From Argentina anserina (lineage: Eukaryota > Streptophyta > Magnoliopsida > Rosales > Rosaceae): a stretch of DNA of 64,000 nt. The translations under genes were made by a program, and so were the position numbers. The stretch's first letter is position 1. Each line of letters opens with the position of its first letter. Location of the stretch: the NCBI RefSeq assembly GCF_933775445.1, contig NC_065874.1, forward strand, positions 2,172,501 through 2,236,500. The letters run 5' to 3'. This document shows positions 50,701-62,994 of the stretch, piece by piece. The notes under the pieces were generated by a model, which ran no database searches, was not told the DNA's origin, and saw only the letters and a program-made list of their open reading frames with translations.

Positions 50701-51024
50701 TATTGATATATTCACTTAACCTGCATCTTCATTGTTTGCATGGAAAAAGATTTTATTGAACTAAAACAGGATAACTGAGGTAGAATAATAACATGTAAGA
50801 GCAAACAATCTCGCAAACTATACACTGGTTTTACTTGGAACATTCAACCAAAAGTCCAAAACTGAAGGACTAAGCAACTAGTAACTCCATAGAGTTTAGC
50901 CGTATAACTTCACTGCGAAACTGACTTCAGAACTTTCCTTTTGCATAGCTCGGAGACCACGCTTCACTTGTTCAACTGAGAAAATAACCCAAGTAATTTA
51001 TCAATTCTTATGTAGTGAGAGGCG
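50063..51024. other. Convergent intergenic region
   Basis: This is AT-rich spacer and the 3' UTR of the tetraspanin gene. Apart from the direct repeat noted, nothing was recognised. Confidence 0.5.
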
Positions 51025-52101
51025 TCAGGAGTGAATTCTTACATTCCAGTTACTGGTATTCTTGGCAGCGACAATGTATTCTGGTTGCTGAACGATATGG
51101 TTCATGAGTGGGACTCTTGATGGGGCACACTCTTCATCGCTGTCACAGTTCTCTACTTGTTCTGGTCCTATCGACCTTAGAACCGTAGCCAATAAAATCG
51201 AAAAACCCTGCAGATCATTAACTTTGTCAACAGGCCAAAACCATTTCTGAAAATTTTGTTAAATACAAATCGACATTCGACTATACAAAGCATAAAAGCA
51301 CCTGAGCTAAGATGATCATCAGGCCAATCCACTTGAACATGTCGAAGTTTGACTCCACAAAATCTCTGAAATCGTTGAACTTTCCAGTAGGGTCATAGGG
51401 GAGATCCTGAAATTGAAGAACAATTAAGCTGCATACAAAATAAAGTACAATATCTTGAGACAATTTGCAAGTGAAAATTGTTGTACCTTCTCCCAGTCAG
51501 AGTTTAAGAGTATATCTGCAGCCATTGCAGTCTCCAATAGAAGAAGCATACAAATAATCAACGTATACTAGTCGGTTCAAGATCAACAAGCTCAATCGAA
51601 ACGGGAAGTTTCGCTATTTGCAATAAGCTTTATAAGCAAATATGACACACAATACAGTATGAAAAAGGATACGCAAGAGAGGCAACAACCACTGCCACAG
51701 CTTGCAGCTAGATGACCTATGCCTGTTATGATGCACAAGGTAAGACCAGCCCCAATAAAAGTGCATATTACCCTGAAATCTCAAGATCAATACATGTTAG
51801 ACATAATCAATGTGCCCGAAAGGCCTACGCACTGATCTGATACTACGCTAGCCGATCATCACACCCCAGAAGTCTAATAAGCAAGAACTAGACTGACAAT
51901 GTATATATAAAAGGGTTTAAGAAAATGTGCTCACCATGGAGCAGTAGTATATTGATCAAAGGATGATGAGCTATGCATGTCCCTCTCCCAAACTCTAACC
52001 AACCAAAGACCATAGAGAATCAATGCAATTCCAAGCAGTCCCAAAATCGAGTTCATTACTTTAAGCAGTGACTGCAAAACAACTCTTGCGATTTTCGCCA
52101 T
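51025..52101 (-). CDS. Tetraspanin-19-like protein
   Basis: This is a four-pass membrane protein that organises membrane microdomains. Reading leftward, the exons are 52101-51935, 51772-51673, 51567-51487, 51406-51302 and 51207-51025, for 211 residues. The four hydrophobic segments are SILGLLGIALILYGLWLV, ICTFIGAGLTLCIITGIG, YTLIICMLLLLETAMAA and WIGLMIILAQGFSILLATVL. The large extracellular loop is very short (DILLNSDWEKDLPYDPTG onward), as in the plant TET18-20 group and unlike classical tetraspanins with a GCCK loop. I start at the ATG before AKIARVVLQSLLKVMN; an in-frame ATG at 52134 adds 11 residues. The C-terminus is uncertain because a good donor (AAT|GTAAGA) lies six codons before this stop. 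Confidence 0.87.
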
Positions 52102-52919
52102 TGAAGTGATACTACCAAACCTTCTCTCAGACAACTTGACAGATCACAAGGAACCCCAACCCAGATTCTGACAACAAGTAGAGAGAACTGTATTCAGTTA
52201 AAGCTCAAGAACAGACCCCCTGTGTAAATGGCTGGTACAAAATACCTGGTGGCATGTGAGCCTGTTTTTCTCTTGATGCAGAAGAAAAACACATAGTACA
52301 ATATGACAGATACAGCTAAATGATGAAGGGAGCATTCTTGGAAGACGAAAATGTGAACTCAGAAATTTGGTGGAAAGCAGGAAATTTCCAATAAACCAAC
52401 ACCTTTTGTGTCCTTTTCTTACGTCTACACTTGTAACGTCTGTGGCATATGGCAACTGGCAAGAACTCAACTAAGCGTATATAAACATCCTGGGCAGCAA
52501 CATTACAATTTACTTACGTTTTGGCAGATCATACCGAATCTTAAGTTTTTTATTTTATTTTTATTGAGATACATTCATCCTTTTAGAATCACCAATTAAA
52601 TCAATTATCGCTTCGGCAACTGTCATTTCAACATCTTACAATAAGGAACTTTGTTCCATATTTCAGTCACAAATACATCGATCAATAACTAAATTAGCAT
52701 GCATCGTAAAGCCCCATGCTTCAAGCTACCCATTGCTTTTTTACAAATAACACTGCTATTTATAGTATTGCACAAAGTGCGACTTATGCAAGTCACTTCA
52801 GCTATCACAAGAACAACTTCAGGTTCTGAATCGATCAATGTTTTGCTGCACTTCTGTTGCACACGGTCTACCAGGAGCTCGTCATGTCAAGTTGTACAAA
52901 TTTAGTTTCACCAGGCCTA
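52102..52919. other. Tetraspanin upstream / TFB2 3' flank
   Basis: This is the 5' leader and promoter of the tetraspanin gene, then 3' flank of TFB2. Both genes are on the minus strand. No TATA box or further gene was recognised. Confidence 0.5.
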
Positions 52920-55900
52920 CTACTTTTGACCGGAAAGATATTCTCGCATGTGCGCATGGTTTTCAGCCCTGACCACCAAGCGCATCTTTTTCGAATCATC
53001 TGGAGCCTCCCATAACAAACCATCATAGCTTCTCGCATAGTCAACAGCACCATCATAGAGATCCTGGCAAAAACAACGAGGAAACTGACGTGAGTCTGGA
53101 GCTACAATAAACAAGAGCACATATCAGTATGTGTACGACAAGATGGATAATTACCCTAGATGGAAATTCATCGTAATAATATGCAGGGGTCATCTCAACT
53201 CTGTTTAGATCAGTTTCCCAGAGCCTAATCTGTCAAAAAGCCAAAAACATGACAAAGCTTCAGAAAACTAAGATAACCAGGCACTGCTAAGAACATCACT
53301 TCAGAGATTAGTGCATGGCCAAGCATTGAGCTTGGTGTCAGACAGTAGTAAATCAGACTGAAGTGAAACCCCGTTATATAGCTGAGCATACATGAACATA
53401 GAGAAGGGTCTAACCTGATCTGTGACATTCTCAGGTACAGACGGTACTCTTTCCGCAACACGTGGATGTGCATTTTGCCGAAGAAAAGAAATTATCTGGC
53501 AAAATAGAAATGGAAACAGTTTCAGCAGCCACTATTCTCCATGCGAAATGTGCGTATACAGATAGATAGAGCAAGTCTTTAAACATGAGACTTCTTTCTA
53601 TTGCACACATTTTGATTTTCCTTTTTTGTTTAAAGACACTTGATATATATGTTCACTGAAAAGATTAAATCAAGTGTATGGTAAATCAGAAGCTCAAGAA
53701 TATGCTTTTGGAGCTGAACAGCCCATACGATCCTATTCCTCTATCACCATATAAACGGTTATCTCTCATCTAATTACACCATTTTTCAACTCCAGGCGAC
53801 TTGAAAGCATGTACAAGATTAAACAAAAAAAAAAGAGAGGACAAAGTATAAAAGCATACTTGTTATCATGCTGAAAAATTAGATTGAAACAGCTGAAAGA
53901 CAATATTAACCTGTTCCGCGGTGATGCAATTGTCAAAAGCACGATACAAACTTTCTTTTGTTATTGCTCCAACTATAAGGTTTGGAAGTTGATATTCAAC
54001 CCTGCACATTTAATATGAATAAATAGTATGTCAACAAAATCCTACCGTAGAAATCAATAACATAAGAGACAATAGTGTATTCTCAAACACATACCTTGCA
54101 AAGAGACGCAAAATTTCACAATGCAATTTAGAAGAGGAGTACGCATACAGCCTAAAGTTTGTTTCCACAACCACAAAACCCTGAATAAAACAGTAAGAAA
54201 AGTAAAACCGTAATCACCAAATAAACCCCTGAAACTAAACAGCTATGATGAAATTTTGAAAGAGGAAAAAGGAAAAAGGAAAGTAGTTATTAATCACCAA
54301 AGATGCTTAATGATGAAAAGCACATCCAAAAATCATTACTGACAAAAAATCCAGATTCAGAACTGAGCATCATCTAGAGACCAAGCTAAAAGGAGTACAG
54401 TAACATACCTGTTTCCTCGATGATGCATCTGTCAAGCTCACCGAAAGATTGGTTGCTAGTTTAGTAGGTATAAACCAACTCTCCTTTCTACCCTGAATGA
54501 ATACGCAAAATATGGGATTTAGATGTGTAGAGGGAAATAGTTAAACAACCATCTAGGATGCTGTTTTTAGGACATTATATACCAAAAGAAAAACACGTGT
54601 AAAACCTGCTGAAGTTTGACCAATCCCAAATCTGTGAAGTCCTTGATCGTATTCTTCTGAAGCTCAGTCAATGTATTTATGTTATATGCCTAACAGATGA
54701 AGCAAAAACAATGCAAAGGTGAGAAAAGAGCTCCATATATGAACTTGAAATTCGCAAGAAACCAGTTACCTACACAGAAACTATTCTATCAAATAAATTT
54801 TAGCAGCATTTGTTGCAAAGGATATTACATTTTCAGAAGGAATAAAACTATCAAGATAATTTGTAGTCAATAAAGAATGTGCTACTGCAAGAGAATATGC
54901 ATCATTGTAAAGTTTAACTAATACCTCGCCTGTAACATGAAAACTTAGCTCTAGCAGGAAAGCAATCAAATCGGCTGAATCTATCCCACGCTCCTGCATA
55001 ATTTTTTTTTTGAGAGACAAATATAAGATAAAAGTTTCTTTATAAGTTCCATCATAATACAAGTTAAGCAACCAATATACATTACTAAACAATATAGTTA
55101 TTACGTGCTTCTAAGATTGTAAGTCAAGTCCTCAAATGAAAGAAAATATTATTATTAGGCACCCTTATAATTATTAACCTTTAACAGGTTGACATATAAA
55201 CATTTACAAACATCTTTTATTTTCTATATAAATATTTAACACTGGGGAAAACTGTTTCAAAATGTGAAATTCAATATGAACTTGTTAAAATCTTGCTTCT
55301 CTAGCTCTTGCTATGCTACTAACAATATTTACTAATAGGTAACAGTAATATAATGCTTGTAAGAGCGTATAAATTTGCTTGTAAGAAAAATTATAACGAG
55401 ATCACCAGTAATATGGGTGACAATCTATATAACAAACCAGAAAGTAGTAATTTGATGAGTTTGTACCTCCGAGCTAGTGATGTATTCTCTGATGATGTAC
55501 CACATTTGGGCATTTGTATCCATTAGCTGTGGTTTGAACAGTAGTGAGAAATAAGCTTACATATTATGCAATAAGTAACATCATGCCTGCAAGCAGTTGA
55601 GGAGATATGCGATGCTTACCAAGAACTGAAAACCACTCTCAGTTAACCTGGGAGCTTCTCTGTCTCTGCAAACAAACAGAAAATGAAAGTTATATGCCTC
55701 AGTTAAGAGAAATATTTTGTCTCACATTTCTATAAGAAAAAAAGTGGCTTGCATATAGGGAATGAACAATATAAAATTCATGGACCTTTGAGTCAGAAGA
55801 CCCCGCTGGAAAGTTTTCATCATAGACGAACTGATGTTTGATGGCCTATCAGTTTGAGATGAGTTGATAAGTTGCAGCAAGAAACACTGGTTAAACATGA

Positions 55901-56880
55901 CAGAAAGTCAGAAACCGAGTACCTAAACCATAAGACTACACTGGTTAAACAAGACAGTTACACATCATACAATCTGTATCACAAGGATGGATTGATAAGT
56001 GATAGATGCATAGATGAACTCCGTACCTCCCACTGTTCTAGGGCAAAATCCTCAAGCTCCTCCGAGCTCGGGAGCCTCACAGCAACACCAGGAGGCATTG
56101 GTTCTCTTGGCAAAACTACACTGCATCATCATCAAGCACCTAAGGTTATAACCTGAGAACTCATCTCACATTATCTTCATTCATCATTTCAACTTCAGTA
56201 AGACTGTAAATAACATCCAATGCTTACCCATACACCAGAAGCTTCTTGAGATTAGTCTGAAATATCGGATTCAACGTATACGTAACATCCCCCTTCTTCC
56301 TACAATAAAACTCTCAAGAATCAGATAAATAGAAACCATCACGAAAACATTCCTATTAACAAAAGACAACACTCCCACCAAGCTTCAAAATCACCTGGTC
56401 TCGGTGAAAATTCTCAACTGAACCAACCGATCAACCGCCACTCGATGCTTGGAGGCCCCATCCGGCAGCACCCACTCCTCCATTGACTTGGAGCTGACCG
56501 GAAGCTCGACACACAGCATTTGCAGCACATATTTCTTCGCCAATGGCGGCAATGACCTAAGTTTTTACCAAAATTCATGTCAAAATCAGAACAATCTAGA
56601 CCATTCTGGACAGTAAAACTACTCCATACAAGTTAAATTAACACAACGCAGTCAATTACAGTCAATTGTACCAAAATCAAAGCTCGAGAATAATTAATGC
56701 ACACAATTCTACTAGAATTTAAGCTCGGAATTAACGAAAATGAATCGGAGGGCTGAGATTGAGAGACCTGAGAATGGCTTCGCAGATGAAGGCGTTGTCG
56801 TAGAGCTTATCGAGCTTCATGGCGGGCAAGGCGGCCACCATGTCCATGAAGTTCTTGGCTATGATCCTCACCTGAGGCAT
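52920..56880 (-). CDS. TFB2: TFIIH subunit TFB2 / p52 (GTF2H4)
   Basis: This is a core subunit of TFIIH. It anchors and stimulates the XPB helicase in transcription initiation and nucleotide excision repair. Reading leftward, the 15 exons are 56880-56768, 56556-56395, 56299-56228, 56120-56027, 55886-55786, 55665-55620, 55526-55467, 54993-54925, 54689-54606, 54492-54409, 54180-54095, 54001-53911, 53495-53415, 53229-53155 and 53063-52920. They encode 453 residues, the length of the Arabidopsis protein. Family sequence includes NFMDMVAALPAMKLDKLYDN, VLPREPMPPGVAVRLPSSEE, GFQFLLMDTNAQMWYIIREY, AFLLELSFHVTGEAYN, GFVVVETNFRLYAYSSS and the C-terminal VPENVTDQIRLWETDLNRV. All junctions are GT-AG. The start is the first ATG, MPQVRIIAKNFMDMV, matching the usual family start. 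Confidence 0.96.
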
Positions 56881-57230
56881 TTTCACCTGATTGATTTTTT
56901 CTAGGGTTTTATCTCTCAGATTTCTACAAGTTTCTACTGTTCAAAATATGATCTGCAGATTCTGGAGTGAGTGGCGATTTTTGGCCTGAGAGAGTTTGGG
57001 GCCTTGGGCTTCTCTCCCTCTCTCTCTTCCGGTTAGCGTTAAATTCTGTTGGGTATCATCTATTTATAGCCAGAATAGTTTATTTGCTAATCGGTCCCTT
57101 TACTCTTTCATATTACCCAGCATGGCGTACATAGACCTTGCCTTGCTCCCTCGTTTACTTGAAGTATCGGCTGTATCGTTGTCTGGACAATTTGTTAATT
57201 GAAGTTTTACTTTTTTTTTTATCTCGAAAA
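56881..57230. other. TFB2 promoter region
   Basis: This is sequence upstream of TFB2 with a CT-rich run near 57010-57030. The open frame at 56996-57202 on the plus strand is not recognisable. Confidence 0.5.
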
Positions 57231-57745
57231 AGGTTCATTAACGGTTTTTGAATTTTTGTGACATAATCATCAGTTTGATTTATAACCTTTAAAATTAATT
57301 AAAATGATCCATCAACTCTTGTTTTGTTATCAATTAGATCAATTTAACCAAATTTCGTCACTATTTCGTCAATTTTATGACGTTGATAGTGTGTGAGCTC
57401 CTATAAAATGGGCAAATGATATTTGTAACCCTCAGTCTCGATTGAAATCAACTTCCCGTCAAATTTAGAATTGACAAAACGAGTTTAGGATTGAGAAAAT
57501 GAGGACTCGATTAAGAGAGATATTAAGTGAAAACAAGTTAAAACCTTCATTTTCAGTAATATGTCTTATTTGCCTCTTTTTGTGGGGACTAATGCATGAT
57601 TCACGTTATTAACGAAACAATGACGGAATTTGGTTGGATGGATCTAGTTGATAGCAAAACAGGAGTTGAGGGATCATTTTGATCAATTTTAAATGTTAGG
57701 AATCAAACTGACCATGTCACAAGACAGTTAGTGGATTTTTATCTT
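57231..57745. mobile_element. Inverted-repeat (foldback) element
   Basis: Two arms of about 150 bases (57231-57385 and 57598-57745) are inverted copies at roughly 80-85 percent. They share AAAATGATCC, TCAACTC and CAACCAAATT-type blocks, around a 210-base spacer. This is the structure of a long-arm MITE. I could not identify a convincing target duplication. Confidence 0.7.
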
Positions 57746-58152
57746 TTATCTCTTTAGGTACTGAATGAACAAAGCCAGAGTTGTCCCATTTGGTACTGAG
57801 AGAACAAAGTTGGAGCTGCCAAGGACTGCATGAGAAAATTGTGTGATCTTTTTCTCTTCTATTCTCTCAATTTGAAAGAGAAGCTATGGCAGCGTATGGC
57901 TTCTTCAAATAATGAGGCTTTGATCAAGACAAATGGGAAGTAAATGCTTTATCTTGCGAGAATGTAAATATCGATCAGATAATATTTGATGACATAAAAG
58001 GGGATCAGTCTACATTCTGAAGGTGAAAACTTTCAGTTATGGAAACCAAGATGTTAGTTGCTGTGAAAAAATACTTGCAAACTATTCAGCTAACTAAGGT
58101 GTTGGTAATTATATTATTGATTTATTGTATAATTAGATCTCTGGAGCTCTCA
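57746..58152. other. Spacer 3' of the CX3C gene
   Basis: No gene was found. Two imperfect copies of TTTGGTACTGA-type sequence (around 57755-57835) mark a small duplication. Confidence 0.45.
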
Positions 58153-59846
58153 CTAGGCAGAAGTTCCTAGTACGTCTTCGGCCGTTGCTTTGGATTCAAC
58201 AAGCGGTGGCTTTGGTACAGGGGGAGGCTTCGGTGGCCTGTTTGGGCGGACTTTATCAGCTATTTCTGGAGGTTTGTTAAACTGCAAAATTAAAGAAAAT
58301 CAATCTGATCTTAAGAAAATGAAAATCCTAGACAGAAATGTATTAGGAAAACAAGAACAACTGACTCAGAGCAGACTAACCTTGTAACCACAGCCGGATA
58401 AGCAAGCATGAAAGCACTCCTGCAATTACAATGAGCTCAGCAACTACTCAATCTGAGAAATGCACAATACTCGTAGCTATGAGATCTTATTTCTAACCAA
58501 ATTTCCAAGGTTTCAGATAACAGTGCCAATTCCTATGGTTATGAACTTATGATAATACACACGTGAGAGCTTAACCTTCCAAATTTTCACCTATATACGA
58601 ACTGTGTGCTGCCCATGTTTTGCTAAATAACAGCAACAGTACTTAAAACACATTATGTTGAACAACAGAAATAATTAGTGAATTCTGAGTAAAACTTGGA
58701 TCAAATAGAACATCAGTATATATAGGCCTTCTATTTCTTTAAGAGGCTTATACTCTTGCATGGGCTTATCAATTGGATGACTCCCCAATGAACAATAGGC
58801 GAAAGAGGGATAAAATGCACATGACCGTATGAACATAATTTCATACAAAACATCTGCTGTTATCATCATATAACTGTTTCACTGATCATCCCTGTGTTTT
58901 CCTCCACACATATACTTGTTCCTACCCAGCAGCATTACTTATTCGTACCATAAAAAATTGTAAACTATTGAAAGAGGAAGGAAGAAGCAGTAGCGGACAA
59001 AGTACCTCTGAGTACCTTTCAACTCCAGGAGAACGATCAATGCAAGCACTCCATTGTTGATCCTTTAAGACTGGATCTTTGTAACAGATCTCATTGCACT
59101 CCTCCAAGCCTGTACAATTGACTCCACTATATCATTTGTTCACTCGTAGCTTATTTAGAATTCTACGTATTAATCCATCCCCACTTCAATGTACAAGTAT
59201 GATAACTCCATAACCAATTATCTATCATATATGAAATTTTGCTGCACAGCATACTTGTTCGGTGAGATTCGAGCTACCAGATTACAGCTTTGAGTTATGC
59301 AGCCAAAGGAATTTCCCCAAACTAATGTAGATAGAACAACACCAGACGGAGCAACAAGTTAATAAAAATTTCTAAAGAGCCAAACATGATCACTCACATT
59401 CTTCCCAAGTCTCTCCATCAGTGTCACACCCTTTCTTGCAAAATACTCGCCCTAAAAGAAAACACCCATGTTACTGTGATTCATGTGATATACAAAGAAT
59501 TCAAAACAACAATAGATTATGAATGTCATTGACTCGTGTTAACATATATTTTACATGCAAACATGCATTTCATAACAGTGACATCAATCCAAAATTGCTT
59601 TCTAATTTCCGGAAATTATGTAAGTATATATAACAAGCGACATGAAATGAAACACAAGTAGAGAAGCAACGTGTGGCTGAAACATAGAACATCAAAGCGT
59701 ACCAGGGAATCTGATAAATTGATGAAAACAAACATTACAGATCGGAAAAAGGTGGGGAGAGATTTTTTACATGGAATCTGCATAAGGGCGGAGTATTTGT
59801 GCGTGCATTCGTAATTGCAGGGAGGACCCCATTGATGCGGTATCAT
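58153..59846 (-). CDS. Small cysteine-rich protein with repeated CX3C motifs
   Basis: I do not recognise a named family, although conserved plant homologues probably exist. Reading leftward, the exons are 59846-59771, 59451-59398, 59109-59006, 58419-58381 and 58281-58153, for 133 residues. Cysteines fall at 10/14, 30/34, 44/48/52, 66 and 80/84/88. All but Cys66 are in CX3C spacing: CNYEC, CKKGC, CLEECNEIC and CFHACLSGC. The N-terminal half also has WRVFCKKGCDTDGETWEEC and SACIDRSPG. The C-terminal 40 residues are Pro-rich (RPNRPPKPPPVPKPP). There is no signal peptide. Twin CX3C is the mark of small Tim chaperones and other proteins oxidised in the mitochondrial intermembrane space, but this layout is not a Tim. 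An in-frame ATG at 59951 would add 35 residues rich in Glu/Arg, and the choice is uncertain. Confidence 0.8.
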
Positions 59847-60044
59847 CGTCTTCTTCTTCTCTCTCTGTCTCTCTCCCTCCGTCTCTGTGATTCTCTCAGC
59901 TAATAATGGTGCGGTAGAGGAACGAGGAATCATCTCTGTTGATGGCTCCATATACGTGAGGTCGGTTTTGTAATTTCCGTCTATTACTTTCTTTGGAAAC
60001 CGATTTTATGGGGAAGTTTCTTCATAAAACCGTTTTGTTAGAAA

Positions 60045-60368
60045 CATTCGCTGCGAACTTTCTTCATAAAAAATTATGTACTTTCTCCTAGTTCGCTGCG
60101 AATCTTATTCAGAAACCATTTTGTGAAGACAGTTCGCTGCGAGCGTTCTTCTGGAAACCATTTTGTGGAGATCGAATGTTCGCTGCGAACGTTCCTTATA
60201 ATTTACTTTGTGAGGAATATTCACTGAAAATCTTCGCATGAATTGCTAAAGATCCAATAAGTCCAATGCCGCTCTTGCCAAAGTTGTATGTCTTTTTTCA
60301 GCCTACTCAAGTCCAAACCCATTAGGTCTTTCTTCAAAAAACCGTTTTATACGGAAAGTCGCTGTGAT
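60045..60368. repeat. Tandem GTTCGCTGCGAAC repeat
   Basis: The near-palindrome GTTCGCTGCGAAC or a close variant occurs at 60045, 60091, 60132, 60178 and, weaker, 60356. The first four are spaced 41-46 bases and separated by AAACCATTTTGTG-like sequence. It sits 200-520 bases upstream of the CX3C gene ATG. Confidence 0.75.
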
Positions 60369-60544
60369 CTTTCTTTAGAAAACCCATTTAGGTGTGCTAG
60401 GTTTACCCTGATATTCGATTTGAAATGGTTCATGATAAGCATTTTTTTCCTTTGTTTGCACTTATCTTAAATTTTTTTATATGCTACCGATTTGAAATTT
60501 TTATTATTTGTGAAATAACCTTCATAAGTATTAATGATTTTGAA

Positions 60545-60640
60545 TTGTGATTGCGGGTTTAGAGTTTAAAATTTAGAGTATTAGAGTGTAGAGTTTTAGG
60601 GTTTAAGATATTAGAGTGTAGGGTGTAGATTTTAGAAAAA
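60545..60640. repeat. Telomere-like degenerate repeat
   Basis: Short units such as TTTAGGGTTTA, TTTAGAG and TTAGAGTGTAG are repeated. They resemble the plant telomere unit TTTAGGG but are strongly diverged. Confidence 0.45.
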
Positions 60641-60891
60641 AACCCAAAATAGTATTTAGTAAAATAGCTGAAATATAATTTTTCTGATTAAATCTTATGT
60701 GTCAAATTGTGATTGAAATGGTATACCATTAGACATTATCACGTAGTGCTACGATAACACTTAAAATTTTCTCCACTTATCTGGCATTTTTCCCGACACC
60801 AATTTATGCCACCTTGAAAAGTCATTTGGACTTTCACTTACCCATCTTTCCTTTTTTCTTTTTTCCCTAAATTTTGAGGATTAGAGGTGGC

Positions 60892-61542
60892 AAGTGAGCT
60901 AAAAAGTCTGAGCCCGATGTGTTAAAAATCGGCCCGGTACAGTCTGAGCATGTTATTATAATGGCCCGGGCTGCGCTTAAATATTTTAACCCATGAGCAC
61001 GGTCCGGACACGATAAATTTATGGATCAGCCCATTAAACACATAATTTCATATTATTTATATAAATATTTAAATAATTATAATAATAATTGAATATTAAA
61101 CCTTTTAAATATAAATCTCTTGATTATTTCATTATTTTTATTATATTATGTCACAAATATCATCAAAGTAGTGATAAAAAAATCATAATTTTGATATCTG
61201 TACCGTTTTAGAAATAAGATTATCAAATGTGTTGTAGTATTTTATTTATTTTACTATTCTAAATAGTTATATAATATAAATATTATAATTACACAATTTT
61301 ATTATGTTAATTGTGTCTTATAATACTAATGGGCCGAGCCGGCCCGCTTCTTGGCCCAACACGAGCCAGAGCCCGAGCCCGGCCTGACATGAGCTTGGGC
61401 TGTGAGCTGGACCAGGCTTAATATTTAAATAAATAGGATGACCTGATCCCGGTACGAAAAATAGATGGGCTGGCCCAAGCACATCACATGCACCATTTTG
61501 ACCCGCTTAAAATGGGTCGGCCCGACCCGTTTGCCACCTCTA
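60892..61542. mobile_element. hAT-like non-autonomous element, copy 1
   Basis: The 651-base element begins TAGAGGTGGCAA and ends TTGCCACCTCTA, a perfect 12-base inverted repeat. Subterminal parts are rich in GGCCCG/CGGGCC, and the centre is over 80 percent AT. No transposase is present. Flanking 8-mers (TTGAGGAT, GTTCTCAT) do not match, so the target duplication has decayed or rearranged. Confidence 0.75.
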
Positions 61543-62340
61543 GTTCTCATGTGTTATCTACCCCGAAATTTAATTTTGGAAAGGTTCAATTTAAAGCATT
61601 TTTTTTATTTCTCAATTATCAATTTCCAACTATAATTATGCCACCTTGAAACGCGAATTGGACTTTCACCCTTGAAAAATGCTAAAGACACCAAAAATTA
61701 TACAAAAAACATATATCAAATGTTGTGTCATGTGTCCACATCGTCACTTTGATCCTAATAATATCTAACATGTCCCTCATATTAAATTCTTTTGAAACAA
61801 ATAAGAAATAAAAATCAACAATTAAAATGAAAAAAGTTAACTTGCTTAGATTTTCCAGTATGAACAACAATTTATGTGTAGTTATGTGTTTTTTTTTTAT
61901 AACTAAAACTCATTATCTTTGTTGTTCTGTATAAACTAGTATTGTGTTTCTTTCGATGGGATTTTGATCAAACTTGCAGAACTGAAGCACAATACCTTTA
62001 TTTTTTAGTTGCAAAAAATATATTGTGCCAAACGACAATCAAATCATGAGTTAGTTGTTGATCAATTGATCAAATGAAGGTAATTCTATATGATGAACCG
62101 AATAAGTATATAGAGCATATTAATTAGGAATTAATAATAAGCCTCATCAATCTTCAATCTCCTCCCCATATCGATCTTCTGATTACTCAATCTCATCAAT
62201 TTTTTTACTAAGATAAAGAATTTAATTAATTTATTATTATCATTTATTATAGGTTATCGATCATGTTGTTTGATTACATTTAATCATGGGTTCTCATGTT
62301 GTTCCTAACCAAGTAACCATATTTATGTTCACTCTTGCCG
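61543..62340. other. Spacer between the inverted hAT-like copies
   Basis: This is AT-rich sequence with no recognisable gene. Confidence 0.5.
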
Positions 62341-62994
62341 ACTGTGGCAAACGAGCCAGCCCGGCCCATTTTAATCGGGTTAAAACCGTGCCCGTATTAT
62401 GCTCGTACCGGCCAATTTATTTTTCGTGCCGGGCTTGGGTTGACTCATTTTTTCAAATATTAAGCCCGACCTGACCCACGGCCCGAGCCCAAGTCGGGCT
62501 GGGCTCGTGCATGTGTCGGGCCAAAAAGCGGGTCGGCCCAGCCTATTAGCATTATAAGACACAATTAACATAAAAAAATTATGTAATTAGAATTTTTGTT
62601 TTACATAGCTATTTATAATAGGAAAATAAATAAAATACTACAACACATTTGATAATCATATTTCTAAAACGTTAAATATGTAAAAACTATGATTTTTATT
62701 ACTATTTTGATGATATTTGTGAAATAATGTAATTAAAATAATAAAATAATCAAGAAGTTTATATTTAAAAGGTCCAATATTCAATTCTCATTATTATGAT
62801 TGTTTAAATATTTATATAAATAATATAAAATTAAGTGTTTAGCGGGCCGATTCATGAATTTATCGTGTATGGGCCGTGCCGGACCTAAAACGGGCTCGGG
62901 CCGGGCTGAGCTAAAATATATAGGCCTAACACGGCCCATTAAAAATAATGAGCTCGGGCTGTGCCGGACTCAGGCTTTTCGGCCCACTTGCGAC
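62341..62994. mobile_element. hAT-like non-autonomous element, copy 2 (inverted)
   Basis: It is an inverted copy of 60892-61542, by eye about 80 percent identical. Shared blocks include GACACAATTAACATAA and AAACTTATAAA-like core sequence. Its ends have decayed (GTGGCAAACGAG; CACTTGCGAC). Confidence 0.72.

Larger units (their letters stand above)
59847..60885. other. Promoter region of the CX3C gene with palindromic repeats
   Basis: Bases 59995-60380 contain a degenerate tandem repeat (see separate entry). Further left-to-right, 60545-60640 is rich in TTTAGGGTTTA-like and TTAGAGT repeats. No gene was recognised. Confidence 0.55.

Noticed and set aside
2606..59846. Functional cluster of transcription and splicing genes (MED16, U2AF65, TFB2)
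   Set aside because: Plant genes are rarely clustered by such housekeeping roles. Unrelated genes lie between them on both strands, and no shared promoters were seen.
60892..61542. 8-base target duplication around hAT-like copy 1
   Set aside because: The flanking 8-mers do not match (TTGAGGAT and GTTCTCAT), so I do not claim one.
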